Shown here piece by piece: positions 23,905 through 37,071 of a stretch of 64,000 bases of DNA. Source of the DNA: Cryptomeria japonica (Eukaryota; Streptophyta; Pinopsida; Cupressales; Cupressaceae); contig NC_081412.1 in NCBI RefSeq assembly GCF_030272615.1, positions 344,961,870 to 345,025,869 of the forward strand, written 5' to 3'. The notes under the pieces were generated by a model. It did no database searches. It was not told where the DNA came from and saw nothing but the letters and a program-made list of their open reading frames with translations. Every line of letters begins with the position of its first letter. Positions within the stretch are counted from its first letter, which is position 1. The translations under genes and the position numbers were made by a program.

Positions 23905-24728
23905 TGATGTAGGAGAATCCCCAATCGATGAGCAATCTTGCATCAACCAAAAACATTTCCTTTCTATTTTGTTCTTGTTTAGTTCTTTGTGTAGTTTCAG
24001 TATTCTTACCGGTATGTACCGGTAGTGGCTTGTTCTTCATGGCAGATCTTGTTTGTATTTTCCTAGTGATTTCATGTGGTTGATTCCAGATTTATAGTTC
24101 ATTTGGGTTCTTCTTCGGTCAGTCATCGCTTCTGGTTGGCTATTTTTGGGTTCCCGGGACAGTTCTTGTGCTTACCGGTTGGTTTTCCTTCATTACCGAC
24201 GCGATTCTTGGTATGTGGATCCATCTTGGGTCTTGCTCGATGTTCTTTGGTGTGTGGTCGACCTTCTTACTGAACCACATCACTTGGTTGTTATTTTTTC
24301 AAAAAGATTTCTCAAATCTTCAAGGTCGACCTAATTACACATTTCATTTTCCTGCATTGGTGAATGTAATCCTTTGAGGTCGACCCAGACATGTTTCGGT
24401 GGGTATAAATATGATATTATGTAATAATTTGTGAGGGAAGGGGAGGTAGAACTAAGAATAAGGATTGAGATTCACATGTTGTTATCTGGTTGATTCTTAG
24501 AGTCCCGATGGGATTGTATCTAGCTTGAAGCCTGCATGTAACTGGTTAACTATCGGATGTTCTTTGATGATAATATGAAGATCATCAGATGATTATCAGA
24601 AGTTCTAAGGCTATAATCTGATATGTTTATGTGCATTTGTTATGTTTTCTTATTGCTTTCGTTGTGTCTCTCTTATTCCATAAGCCAGTTGACTCTTTTG
24701 AGGGTTTTTACCAGTTATGGCTGCTTCA
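23905..24728 (+). repeat. 5' LTR of the gypsy element in LINE-B
   Basis: Bounded on the right by the primer site; the left end is set by the first base shared with the 3' LTR fragment. The pyrimidine-rich middle (24060-24330) has several CTTACCGGT-type repeats. Confidence 0.7.
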
Positions 24729-24730
24729 AT

Positions 24731-24742
24731 TAGTATTAGAGC
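24731..24742 (+). promoter_or_regulatory. Degenerate initiator tRNA-Met primer site
   Basis: TAGTATTAGAGC differs at two positions from the canonical TGGTATCAGAGC and lies two bases after the LTR. Confidence 0.7.
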
Positions 24743-24888
24743 TGGTTATGGACTGGCTGGTGGAAGAATCATTTGTGAACATTGAGGCATTCCTTAAGGT
24801 GGACAGATCGATGATTGGAGGCAGGTTGTGTGTATGTTCAATAGATCACTGAGGGGAGGCAAATGAAATCAGTAGTCAGATCGTCGAG

Positions 24889-26817
24889 TTGAGGCAGTTC
24901 ACTGGAGTGGAAGGAGAGATGTCACTGAGGAGAACAAACCCCCGGAGGGTAGAACAAATGATGGAAGACTTCAAAAACAAAGTGAGGAATGAAATCTGGA
25001 ATGCTTTGCCTGCTTTGCGAAGAAACCCTGATTCTATGGATGAATATGAGGAAGCCTATGAAGAGCTTGAGGAAGCTGAAGGACCAGAAGATGAGAGAGA
25101 GGAAATATTCCTAAGATTAGTGGTGCGAGCAAGTAAAATGCATAAAGTTAAAGTTTCTAACTTTTTCGGAATGTTGAACTCAGAGGATTTGATCGATTGG
25201 ATCGGAGAGTTGGAGGACTACTTTGAGTTTGAGGATGTCAAAGACCCACACAGAGTCCGGTTGGCACATACCAAGTTGAAAGGGCATGCTGCCTTGTGGT
25301 GGAAAGAGTTAAAGAAAGACAGAGTGGAGAATGGTGAATTGAAGATCACCTAGTGGAGACAAATGGTTGCAAGGTTGAAGGCCAAGTTCATACCGGGACA
25401 CTATGAACTGGAGTTGTTCAAGAAGTTGTAGAACCTGAAATAGAGAAACATGACTATGAAGGTTTATACTGAGGAATTCTACAAGGTGGTAATCAAATCT
25501 AGATAGAGAGATTGACAGAGAAAAGGTGGCGAGGTACATCAATGGACTTGCTTTTAACATTCAAGATGAGATGAGTATGTTGAAGGTTTCAACAGTCGAA
25601 GAAGCTTACCAGTATGTTTGAAGGCTGAGCAGAAGGTGAGAAGAATACAACTGAATAAGCGAAAGGAGAAATTCAAGATGAATGATAGTCTGAAGAAATC
25701 GGTTGAAGAAGAGGCAAAACCTAAGTGGAGTAAAGAACCGGAGCAAAAGACACTGAGGAAAGGTAACAACAGTACCCATAGAGAATTTCTTAGCAAATGT
25801 TTCAAGTGTGGAGAAACCGGACATAGATCCTATGAAGGTAAGCAAGGAATGGCAAGAAGTTGTGTGGCAAGTGAAGAACTGGATGGTATCAGATCTGACT
25901 ATGCACCAGAGAAAGGAGAATCCCTTATGTTCAGACGAAAGGATACTGGATCTACTCTGAGGAAGAGTATTTTTCGGACGGTATGCAAATCAGGTGGTAA
26001 GTGTTGCAAGGTTATTGTAGATAGTGGAAGTACTAATAATTTTGTATCTGAGGAGATGGTTGAGAAGTTTGGGTTGAAGAGACTTGAGTATCCTTGTCCT
26101 TATGAGGTAAGTTGGTTACAAGATGATCAGAAGATAGAGATAAAGGAGCAGTGTTGGGTGAGTTTCAATATTGGGCCTTCCGAAGATGAAGTTTTATGTG
26201 ATATTGTGTCAATGAATGTTTGTCATGTCTTGTTGGGAAAACCTTGGCAGTATGATAGAGGAGCTATTTATGATTGTAGAAGAAACCTAGTTACTATTGA
26301 AAAGGATGGGAAGAAGTTCACATTGATTTATTTAAAGGAGAAAGAGAAGGAGGTGAAGAATCTCAGTCCTGAGAAAAGTTGCAGGAAATCGGTGGCAGAG
26401 GTTATACCGAAAGGTTTGAAAGAACCAGTGGTAGAGGTTATATCGAAAGGTTTGACATAACCAGTTGCAGAGGTTATACCGAAGGTTTTGAAGAAAGATC
26501 TGATAGAACTAGTTGCAGAGATTATACCAAAGGGTGACATGAGTTGACAAAAGGATCTGATAGATGAGTCTAATGGACAGATGGAATCAGATGACAGGGA
26601 GCTGATGGTAATAAACCAGATAAAGTCTTGTGGCAGAACCAAATCAGAATTGCAATGTGCAGATCTGAAGCAAAGAAAGAGAAACAAAGAGAGTCATAGA
26701 TTAGAGAAGCCAATTGAAGCACCGGGAGAGATAAAGCAAAGATTGGCAGATAAAGAAGATGTTTGGATCAGAAATGAGCATGGGATAATCATTTTGAATC
26801 CTTTTAGATGTTCATGA
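24889..26817 (+). pseudogene. Gypsy gag-protease, decayed
   Basis: Gag (24889-25353) has DLIDWIGELEDYFEFEDV and KLKGHAALWWKEL, the standard plant Ty3 gag core, then a stop and frameshifts to about 25618. A zinc knuckle CFKCGETGHRSYE (25800) has lost its last Cys (Gly instead). The retropepsin domain (about 25990-26320) keeps IVDSGSTNNFVS and LGKPWQYDRGA. The rest is a tandem repeat of about 17 residues, VAEVIPKGLKEPV-like, four copies (26390-26545), then LNPFRCS and a stop at 26817. Nothing of RT, RNase H or integrase is visible before the 3' LTR at 26857. Confidence 0.82.
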
Positions 26818-26856
26818 GTTGCCTCTCATAGAACATCTTTTTCTACCTGAGTTGTT

Positions 26857-27038
26857 TGATGCAGGAGCATCATCGGTTGATGACAAATCTTGCATCAACT
26901 AAAAACATTTCCTTTCAGTATTGTTCTTGTTTAGTTCTTTGTGCAGTTTCAGTATTCTTACCGGTATGTACCGATAGTTGCTTGTTCTTCATGGTAGATC
27001 TTGTTTATAGTTTCCTGGTGGTTTCATGTGGTTGATTC
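26857..27038 (+). repeat. Truncated 3' LTR of the gypsy element
   Basis: 182 bases matching the start of the LTR at 23905, including CTTACCGGTATGTACCG; similarity stops at 27038. Confidence 0.8.
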
Positions 27039-29644
27039 TGAATAACAGCCTATCTTTTCCTACCTCCTACACCATTAGACCACAATAATTCTTTGATGAT
27101 ATTCTGAATAAAGGCAAATTGATAATTTCTAAATAGCCATGTTGATGTGTAGTATATGTTATACGAGGACAATATCTTCTAGCAAACTTGGAATCTACCA
27201 GCCACAGACAAGTATTGTTTGTTCCAGTTCCTTAATTTTTTGTCTATTTTGACTTTAATCCAATCCTACATGTCCTTCATATTTGGATTCATAGCAAAAG
27301 GTATACCTAAATACCCGACTTGGTGATTGGGACCTCCCATGCTAATGGAAAAGTGTTGAGCCATTCAGGTGGTTGGGGATCCCATCCGAGCATAATAGAT
27401 TTAGACAATGAGATCTTGCTACTAGATGCTTCACAAAATAAATCAAGCTTGACCATGAGGGCAAATAGGTTGTCCTTCTCCAGGTTGAGTAGAATGGCAG
27501 TATCATCGACAAATTGAACATTCAGAAGATATTCCTTATTAGGTAATGTTATACCATACACTCCATTAGAAAAAGAGTCATCTCTCATAAGATAATGTAG
27601 GGCATCGGTTGCAATGACAAACAGGGTTGGGGCTAAGGGACATCCTTGTCTTATAGATCTAGAAAGCTATAAATTTCCTGACTTGTGCCCATTTATCTCA
27701 ACATAAGCCTTAACATCACTATGAGGGTTTTAATCATATGACAAAAGAACTATGGAAATCCTAGTGCATATAGATCATCAGAATGACACTCCATTCTATC
27801 CTATCATAGGCTTTTTCAAAGTCAATCAACAACATCGATCCCTTTTGGCTAGAGTCATTATCTCATTTCATAGCCTCCCAACAAGTGATCAAGTTTTCTA
27901 GAATATACCTCCCTTTTACAAACCCAATTTGAGTGATATTTACAACTTTCGGCAGGATCCCCTCAATTCTCTTGCCCAAGATTTTAGCCAATATTTTGTA
28001 AGAGGCATTCAACAGGGTGATAGGTCTCCAATTTTTAGAAGTGATTTGTCTCCATCCTTAGGGATGAGCTTAATAACTCCACTATTGATCTTCTTGCCCA
28101 AGGAACCTCTAGAAATGACTTCTTTATAGACCTGAAGGAGATCTATACTTATCTAATCTATATTTTTCTTATAAAATTCAGCAAGGAGGCCATCAAGGCC
28201 TGGTGCCTTATCATTATTGAGTGCTTGGATGGCCCTTGTCACTTTCTCAACATATATTTCTTTATCCAATAGCTGACAGACACCTACATCAAGTTTCTGG
28301 GGGATGAACTACTGATTTTTCCCCTAGCTTTCTCATGATAGAGCCCTAGGTTTTCAAAAGTGAAAAGCTTAGAGTAAAATTGAGAGAAGGCCTGGATGAT
28401 CTCAAGTTGATTAGTGGTGCTCACCCCATCCACACAAATATGATCAATATTCTCCTTGGCTTCCTTATTTTGAGATATTGGAAGAAAAATTTGGATCCTT
28501 TGTCCCCATGCTCAATCCAGTTAATCCTAGATCTGACCTTCATACCTTGAATTTTATTGTTTTGAATTCTCCTCAGTCCATCTTTAGCAATACTGTGAAC
28601 TTTGGCAATGTCATGTTGTTTAGGATGACATTGCAAATCATATTCAGCTTTTACAAGAGTATTATGCAAATCAAGTTCCATTTTCCTATAGTCCTTAGCT
28701 TTTGTCTTGCCCACGGTCTGAAAGAGGGATTTCCAGCTCTTTGTGTATGCATTCCATTTAACAACAACATTATGATAATTGGGGACCCAAGAGTTGAATT
28801 TTCTAATGATGTAAGGAGCATAAGTTATATCTTCATCCTCCAGCAAGTAGGTGTATAGGGAGAATGATTCATTGCCAAAAAATTGTTGAGGAAGGGGTTG
28901 TTTAAGGCAGAAGGATGCAATGATAGGGTGGTGGTCTGAAAGAGTATAGAGAATCAACCTAACACTACATCCAATGGAATCCTTAGAGGTTGGGAGGATG
29001 TCTTTATTGTAATAGAATCTATCTAACCTGTTGTAGATCCTCTTAATTCCCTGTTGGAAATTACACTAAGTATACCATATACCTTTGTTCTCATTCTTCT
29101 TACTTGCCAAGGGGTCATTCGGTCTAAGTTTATGAACCATCCAAGACCAAAAGAATTTTTCATTAGGTTTCCAGTCAAACATATTGCCACCAGTCTTTTT
29201 TTGAGCTTGTTCAATCATATTAAAGTCACCCCCCAAGATCCAAGGGGTATCCTCCATCTGTGCAATCCATTTCCATAGATCAATCTTGTCTCTGTGGTCA
29301 TTAGGTGCATATATGGAGGCTACCTCGAGTTCCTTGTCCTTATGTTTCATAATAACCCACACAACTCTATTGCATGAGGAGCATCCCCATCTAAGTACAT
29401 ATCTAGCCCATTTATTGCAGATTAAGATGGTTGTCCCACCTTTCCCTTTCACATGATTGGTGACAAAATGATTTTTGTCCTTCCATATGCATTTAAGATT
29501 AACATCTAGAGAGAATTTCACCGTCTTAATCTCTTGTAAAAGGGGAATGTCTAGATTGCCAATCATTTTAAGGAATCTTTTAATAGTATATTTCTTGTCA
29601 GGGACTCAAGTCCCCTAACATTCCAAGAACCACATTTCAATTCC
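27039..29644 (-). pseudogene. LINE-B ORF2, endonuclease and reverse transcriptase, decayed
   Basis: Read on minus from about 29644: SWNVRGLES, LLQEIKT, SIYAPND (29310), LGGDFNMIE (29230) and SDHHPI (28935), the complete set of APE endonuclease motifs, with stops between them. RT follows: INWIEHGDKGSKFF (28500), NDKAPGLDGL (28210), FEKAYDRIEW (27815), FVDDTAIL (27510) and a thumb piece down to 27039, where the gypsy LTR fragment begins. The zinc-binding RVT and RNase H regions seen in LINE-A and LINE-C are missing. Stops and frameshifts throughout. Confidence 0.85.
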
Positions 29645-29659
29645 ATCAACCAAGTATTA

Positions 29660-31280
29660 TGGGGTAGTATCCATTGTAGCCCTAAATGCATCATACCATT
29701 TGGGCATATCTCCTTTTTGACCCAATTTATCTTTTTTATTACTTGACCCATTAGGCCGACCTCTTCTCCTTTTACCTTCCTGGCCATGCTTTGTCCCCAA
29801 AGGAAGGGGAATATGATTGTTGCCTTTCTCGATCAGTTTCTTCTTTTTAGCTTTAGTTTTCCTAAGGCCTATATCTTCATGGCTTGTTCTAGGAGATAAT
29901 TTGAAATTGACTTTCTGAAGGGGACAATAACCCACTTTTTCCACTCAACATCATCATCAGTCACAGGGCCTTGCGGTTTGTTCAAGTTCTCAATGTCACT
30001 AGTCTGGGTGAGGGTGAGGTCACCGATAATAGGGTTCTCACTACTAGTAGCACTTAGGGGTTGCCTAAAATGGGGGGGTGTCCGAAGGCTCGATAGATAA
30101 AATCACATCAATAAGAGGAGTACCAGGGGAAACCGCTTTTTTGATAATAAACATATCTTCATTAGAGTTCTTCATATCATTAACATAAGTATTGTAAGAT
30201 GAGCACACATCTGAGTTTCCACCTAACCCCCTACCAGGCATCACCTCAACCCTAGAGGTAATGTATGCCATGGCATCTGTGGCATCACCCTCATTCAGAT
30301 TAGAATTTTGTTCATGCTTCCCAGAGTTCTTGATTCCAATATCCCTTAAAACTTCATCTTTGATGAAGTCAGCTAGAAGATCACAATTTTTATCCTCATT
30401 CATATTTAAAAGTTTTTGAATTTTTCTTTTAACAACTGCCATCTTGTTAATAATTTGCAAAGCTAGCTGCTAGGCATTAAGGGTGCGGTGGGTGGGTTGG
30501 TTGGGCCAAGAATCATGAATGAGGTGGCCAACGCGCAGGGCGGAAGAGGAGATTGGGGAAGGAGGCTCAATAGGAAGGGATTCTGGGAGGGAGGGGTGGA
30601 ATCAACAGGTGAAGGGGAAGCAATAGGTAAATCAGAGGGTACGGGCTGAGAGTCAGCAATCGGAGGGGACGATTTTTTTCTCTTTAGCAACAAACAATTC
30701 TTCCTCATGTGCCCCTCTGGATGACAAAGGAAGCACACATTAATTCCCCCAAGGTATTTCACTAGGCAAGAAACAATATCATGTCCAAGGTCGAAAATAA
30801 GATTATTTGACAAATCTTGCCCTAGATTAAGGGAGATCAAAAGCCTCGCATCAATGTGCAGGAGAACAATAGGGGAGTCATCCATTCTTAACACATTGCC
30901 AAGGTTTTCCATAGCTTTAGGAATAAAACTCCATATATAGGGGGTATGTTATGCACAATAACCCATCTTGGGAAAGAGAGAACCACAACTTCATCTCCAT
31001 TGGCATCTGGCGACCGACCCAAATCCCTAAAACACCCTTTCCCAATTTACCAAAACTGTTTCCTAACCACTTCCTTCTGGTGGTTGGGGTTGTTGAAAAA
31101 AATGATGAATAAACCCTTTTGGACTATTCTACAAAATGAGGAGAACCCTAATTTTTTTACCCAGACGTTGTTAAGCCAAGCATTCAAATAATTGCGGGAG
31201 GTTAAAAATTGAAAGTCTAAAGCAATAAGAAAGATTGTCGTATCTTTGACTCTAGTTTTTTTAACAAAAATTCCATTAGC
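29660..31280 (-). pseudogene. LINE-B ORF1, main part, with zinc knuckle and AT-hook-like tail
   Basis: Continues in frame from the N-terminal part right of Copia-2. The region 31280-31050 has the DUF4283-like YLNAWLNNVWVKKLGFSS and FIIFFNNPNHQKEV. A clean zinc knuckle CFLCHPEGHMRKNC (about 30745-30700) has CX2CX4HX4C spacing. It is followed by a Pro/Ser-rich linker (30690-30470), an acidic stretch (30460-30065) and a basic tail with KAKKKK and KRRRGRPNGS (29860-29740), an AT-hook-like core. Stops at about 31047, 30463 and 30065 break it. It is an RNA- or nucleic-acid-binding partner for ORF2. Confidence 0.8.
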
Positions 31281-32822
31281 TATTAGCATTTCACAAAGGG
31301 AGATTGTTGGCATTTCAGTAAGTTTGTTGGTATGAGGATATTGAGAAGGTTGTTGAAGATTATGGATATAACTGAGAAAGGATGATTACTGTCTTAATAA
31401 TATTATTTTGTCATTGATGTCAAGCAATTGATTTTCTGATTTAGTATGATGTTGCCATATCTTAATGAGTATATTTTGATGAGTATAAAGATGTCAGTAA
31501 GTGACACAGAAAGAATGAAAATGAAGGGGAGTAAAAAGTTATTCAATGGGAAACTATTACCGAATAAGACAATGATGAGATTTTGTTGTTTTGATTGTTT
31601 TGATATCCTATATATGAGTATTCAAAGACTGAACAAGAAGGAGAAAAGATTTCAAGCTATAGAATTAGTTAAGGTTTGATATTGTTCTATGTTACCGAGC
31701 AAGATGCTAGTTGGTAAACCCTAAGATTATCGTTATCGGTTAAAGGAGGCAGAATATCTATCGAGTAAGGTTCGGTATTTACTGAGTAACAACCGAGTAT
31801 TAACAGAATGCATTGGATGGATAAAAGCATTATTAAATGAAAGATGCCAATGAGCTGGAGATGTATAGATGATTGATATGTCATGCAAGAAGTTTGTTAA
31901 GGATCTACAACAATGAAAATATAGGAGTTAGATCTATAGCGCAAATTGAACGGTCATAACCTAGCACAAGTTGCAAGGAAGGAACACAAGCTCCAAGGAA
32001 GGAATACAAATTCCAAGGCGAGATAAAACATTTCCAAATCGAAAGATACAATGAACCTAGTCAAGTTTTAAGATCTGATGGCTAAGATTGATCATGGGAA
32101 ATGTGATCAAGGAGATTAAGCGGTGAGGAATTGTTTATAAATAAGAAATTGTTGATGAATAATGTATGCGGGCAAATAGAAGAACAGTGATACTACAGCA
32201 GTGATCACCGAGCACGGAAGATTGAATATCTGATTAAAGAACAGATTGAGAAGCCCAACAAGGAGCAAGATATGTCTTATGACAAGATTATTTTGAGCAC
32301 ATAGAGTCTGCTTTAGCATTTCAAATGTGAAGTTGCAGATATATCTTATACTGTTATTTATTTTGTAAGTGACAGGAAATCTCTTAACCGAGTGGACCTA
32401 ATAGTCTTATTTGCAAATCCTCTAGCAAGGTAACATTCTGAATGAGTGTTTGAAATCCTTTGACAGGGTCACTTCTAACAAAGTGCAAGACTCTAACAGG
32501 TCTGAGGGAAATCCCTTAACCGGGTCACATCTAGCAATGTGTTTATGTAATCTGTAACAGGATTGGCTTTTAACCGAGCATACTCTAGAAGGGTATATTT
32601 CTTAGTGGGTCCAAAATCTCATAGTGGTTTTTCCCTATTTGGGTTTCCATGTTAAATCTGGTGTTAAATGTGTTATGATGTTTTAAGTGTATCTGTTTAT
32701 GAGTTTGAATGATTTACAGTCATAGTTGCATATCAGTAAAGGCTACCAAGGTTGAATCTGATAAATATATTGCATAGTGAGTTTTTATTATTCACCCCCC
32801 CCCCCCCCTCATCTTATTAGCA
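31281..32822 (+). repeat. Copia-2 5' LTR
   Basis: 1542 bp. First dinucleotide mutated TG to TA. Contains repeated CCGAGT/GGGTCA motifs at about 32385-32590 and a run of about 14 C residues near 32795-32808. Confidence 0.93.
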
Positions 32823-32823
32823 A

Positions 32824-32836
32824 TTGGTATCAGAGC
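32824..32836 (+). promoter_or_regulatory. Copia-2 primer-binding site (initiator tRNA-Met)
   Basis: TTGGTATCAGAGC, a perfect match to the standard Copia primer site, two bases after the LTR. Confidence 0.95.
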
Positions 32837-32837
32837 T

Positions 32838-35800
32838 TTGGACTCTAGAAGAAAAGTTAAAAGGTACTTGAGGAAAGATTTGAAGATGTATAAAAGGGGT
32901 GCACCAAAGTTGAACAAGTCTAGTTTCTCCACATGGCAGAAAAGGATGAAGCTGCACTTATCAGGAATTGGAGAATATGCAATATATTATCTGGAGAATT
33001 ATTACAGTGCACCTAGCACCTACCCGATGACAATGGAAGAGATAAAGGCAAAGAAAGAGCATATTCAAGCAATGATTGAGATAACATCAACATTAATTGA
33101 CTTAGAGTTTAATGATCTAGAAGGCTGCACTGGTGCCAAAGCAATGTGGAACAAGCTTATATCTGTGTATGGTGGTGATGAACATGTTTAGAGAGAAAAA
33201 GTAGATAGTCTAAGAGGTCAACTTGAATCCATGAGAATGAATGAAGGTGAGAACATAACCCAATACAATACAAGGTTAAAGGAAATTGTCAATCAAATCA
33301 AAGGAGTAGGAGGAACTATTGAAGAAAAGGATGTAACAAGTAAGTTGCTCAGAACACTTCTACCTACTTATGCCATTCGAGTCTCTACAATCAATGAATT
33401 AAGGTCTGTACCAAACATGTCAGTATCCTTGGATGCTACTATCGGTAAGCTACATGCATTTGAGTTAAGTAATTTTGATAACAGTGGGTCTTCGGTAAAT
33501 AAAGTTGAATATGCATTCAGTTCTTTTCATCTTGGTGAATTTGATGAGTACAATGATAGAATGTACAAGTATACTGAAGGAAATCATAGTGGAGCAAATG
33601 AGAGATTTCGCAAAAACATGGAAGAGGTACACAAACTATATGAGGAGATCAGAAAGCAAGAAGAGTTTGAAGCATTATTAGCTAGAAGGTTACCAAGAGG
33701 CAAAGGTAAGTATAAAGGAAAGTTACCTTTAAAATGTTTTAACTGTGATAAAATAGGACATATGGGTTCTAACTGTCCTGACAAAGAATCTAGTGAAAAG
33801 AGAGAATACTGAGATGACAGACAGAAAGACAACCAATACAGAGGACATCGAGACTTCAGAAGGAGAGATAGAAAGACATGCCTAGTAGCCGATGAGGAAT
33901 CCAACGATGACAAATCTGATGAGACTGAGATAGAGGAAGTTGTTTATGTGGCTATCAAAGATGGATCAGATGAAGAAAGGTATGAGGAAAAAGCCTTGAT
34001 ATATCACATAAATAAAAAATGATTCTTGGATCATATATAGTGGATGCTCACATCACATGACAGGTGATAAACACAATTTTGTTAAATTAGAAGACTATGA
34101 TGGAGGCTATGTAAGATTTGGTAATGATGCACCATGTCTGGTGAAAGGTAAAGGTTCTATCACACTTCTTGACAATGCTAAATGTGATGATGTATACTGG
34201 GTTGAAGGTTTGAAATACAATTTGTTGAGTGTAGCACAACTAAACCATACAGGATACCAAATAGAATTTTAGAAAGGAAGTGTCAAAGTTCACGACAAAC
34301 ATGGAAAGCTAGCGGCTACTGGGACACAAACAAAAGGTAGTACATTTCATCTTGACTCAACTCGGAACAATTATCTGTATGCTAAAATAGAAGATACCTG
34401 GTTATGGCATAAAAGGTTTTTTCATGTAAATTTTGATAACCTGATCAAAATAAGTAAGAAGCACCAAGTAAGAGGTCTACCGAGCTTGGGAAAACCTGAG
34501 AATGCAATATGTCGAGGATGCCAGATGGGTAAGATGACAAAGTCAAGCTTTACAAGTAAGTCCTACACTTCTAAAGGAATTTTAGATCTCGTGCACATTG
34601 ATCTTTGTGGTCCTATGAAAGTTCAAAGTTATTATGGTGATAAATACTTTATATTATTTGTGGATGATTACTCAAGGATGATGTCAGTTATGTTTTTAAA
34701 AGAGAAATCGGAAGCCTTTCAAATGCTCAAATGGTACAAGGCTAGAGTGGAAAAAGAAACAGGAAGATAGTTTAAATGTCTAAGATCTGACAGAGGAGGA
34801 GAATTCATTTCTGATGAATTTAACCTATTTTGCAATGATCATGGTATAAAGAGACAAGTATCTGCACCGAGAACACCTCAGCAAAATGGGATAGCTGAAA
34901 GAAGAAATAGATCAATTGTAGATTGTGCCAGAACCCTGATGATAGAAAAGAGGGTACCTCAAACATTTTGGAGAGAAGCGATCAACACTGCAGTTTACAC
35001 CCTAAACCGAGTACAACTGAAGAAAGGAACTTTGAAGGCACTGTATGAAATCTGGTATGACAAGAAACCTAATGTAAGTTACTTTAAAATATTTGGAAGC
35101 AGATGTTATGTTCACAAAGATGACAGAAATGGAAAGTTTGATCAGAAAAGCAAGGAAGGAACATTTCTTGGTTATTCTTCTAGAAGTAAAGCATTTAAAT
35201 GTCTGATCAAATCATCTAACAAAATAGTGGAAAGTGCAAATGTGAAAATCGATGAATTTGCAGAAAGAAATGATGAAGGAAATTCCAAAGAACCAGAAGA
35301 TTATGAAGAGTTTGTATAGGTTCAACCGAGAAGTCCTACCGAGAAAGTTGATGAAGAAAATGAAGAAAATACTCAGTTATCGAGTGATGAAGAAGATCAT
35401 ACAGAGCCTACCAAGCCTATATTAGCCAAGTATGTCAAAAGAAATCATGCATCAAGTCAAATTATAGGAGATAAGGATGATCCACTGATGACAAGGAACA
35501 AACTGAGACAAAACACATGTCTGATATCTGAATTTGAACTGAGAATAGTAAAAGAGGCATTTAGTAATGAAGATTGGGTAAATGCTATGACAGAAGAGAT
35601 TGAACAAATCAAGAAGACTGAAACATGGACACTGGTCCCAAGACCAAAAGCAAAAAATGTGATTGGTACAAAGTGGATTTTCATAAACAAGCTAAATGAA
35701 AAAGGAGAGGTCATTCGGAATAAAGCAAGACTAGTTTGCAAAGGTTATGCTCAAGAAGAAGGAATAGATTATGGTGAGATTTTTGCACCTGTGGCAAGAC

Positions 35801-37071
35801 TTGAAAGAGTGAGAACATTGTTAGCATATGTTGCTTACACAAATTTCAAGGTATATCAAATGGATGTTAAATCTGCATTTTTAAATGGTATACTAGAAGA
35901 AGTTTATATTGAGCAGCCTGAAGGATTTATTGAAGACATGAATAAAGATCAGGTATGTAAGTTGAACAAAGCATTATATGGTCTAAAGCAAGCACCTAGA
36001 GCATGGTATGAAAGACTGCACTCTTACTTAATCAAGATTGGATTTATAAGGACAAGTGAAAACAACAACATGTATATGAAGAATGATGAAGACAATGGAA
36101 TACTGCTTTCAGCCATATTTGTTGATGATATTATTTTTTGTGGAAATGACTCTTTATGCAAGAACTTTGGAAATGAAATGTGCAAAGAATTTGAGATGTC
36201 ATTAATCGATGAAATAAAGTATTTTATAGCTTTACAGATACTGCAAATGAAAAATGAGATTTTCATTACTCAATCCAAGTATATAAAGGAAATCTTGAAG
36301 AAATTTGGAATGGAGGATTCTAAACCTGTAAGTACTCCTATGACTACCAATTGTAAACTATCAAAGAATGATGAATCTGCATCTGTTGATGTGACACTTT
36401 ACTGGTCTATGATTGGAAAGTTGCAATATGTGGTTCACAGCAAGTCAGATATAGCACATGCAGTAGGTATAGTTGCAAGATTTTCTACAGATCCCAAAGA
36501 AACCCATATGACAGCAATCAAGAGAATTTTTAGATACTTGAGAGGCACTAAAAATTATGGTTTAGTATATAAAAAGAGGAATGATTTTGACTTAAAAGTC
36601 TATACTGATGCTGATTGGGCAGGGAACATTGATGATAGGAAAAGCACAAGCGGTGGAGCTTTCTTTTTGGGAAACAGACTAGTAAGTTGGCTTAGCAAGA
36701 AACAAGGATGCATTTCATAGTCAACAACTGAAGCTGAATATGTCACTGCAGCATTGAATTGTACCAATATTGCATGGATCAAACAACCGTTGGAAGGAAT
36801 GAATGAGAAAGTTACCGAGCCAGTAACTATATTATGTGATAATACTAGTGCCATTAACATTTCAAAGAATCTGGTAATGCATTCTAAGACAAAGCACATC
36901 TCTATAAAGTATCATTATCTCAGAGAAGAAGTTCAAGAGAAGAAAGTTGCGCTGGAATATATTAGCTCAAAGGAACAAATAGCAAACATTTTCACAAAGC
37001 CACTGCCAAGGGACACTTTTGAGTATCTCAAAAGTAAGTTAGGGGTCCTACCCCTATCTAGCACTCACTGA
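32838..37071 (+). pseudogene. Copia-2 gag-pol polyprotein, near full length, several stops
   Basis: Gag (32838-33810) ends with CFNCDKIGHMGSNC, a perfect CX2CX4HX4C knuckle. A one-base shift in the A-run at about 34013-34019 leads into protease (34020-34272): IYSGCSHHMTG, where the catalytic Asp of DSG reads Tyr (codon 34036-34038). Integrase (about 34400-35310) has the H-H-C-C region (CRGCQMGK), HIDLCGPM, FVDDYSR and PQQNGIAERRN, so the DDE triad is present. RT (35488-36400) has [29 protein letters not shown] and FVDDIIF. RNase H (36600-37050) has [14 protein letters not shown] and LCDNTSAIN. Stops at about 33189, 33810, 34270, 34768, 35317 and 36718. Confidence 0.95.

Larger units (their letters stand above)
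23905..27038 (+). mobile_element. Ty3/gypsy element, gag-protease only, 3' LTR truncated
   Basis: A 5' LTR (23905-24728), a mutated initiator-Met primer site (24731-24742), gag and protease remnants, then the first 182 bases of a 3' LTR (26857-27038). RT and integrase are absent. LTR starts TGATGTAGGAG and TGATGCAGGAG match, and identity stays high until GTGGTTGATTC, where the 3' copy stops and LINE-B sequence begins. The abrupt end indicates a deletion that removed the rest of the LTR. Confidence 0.8.
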
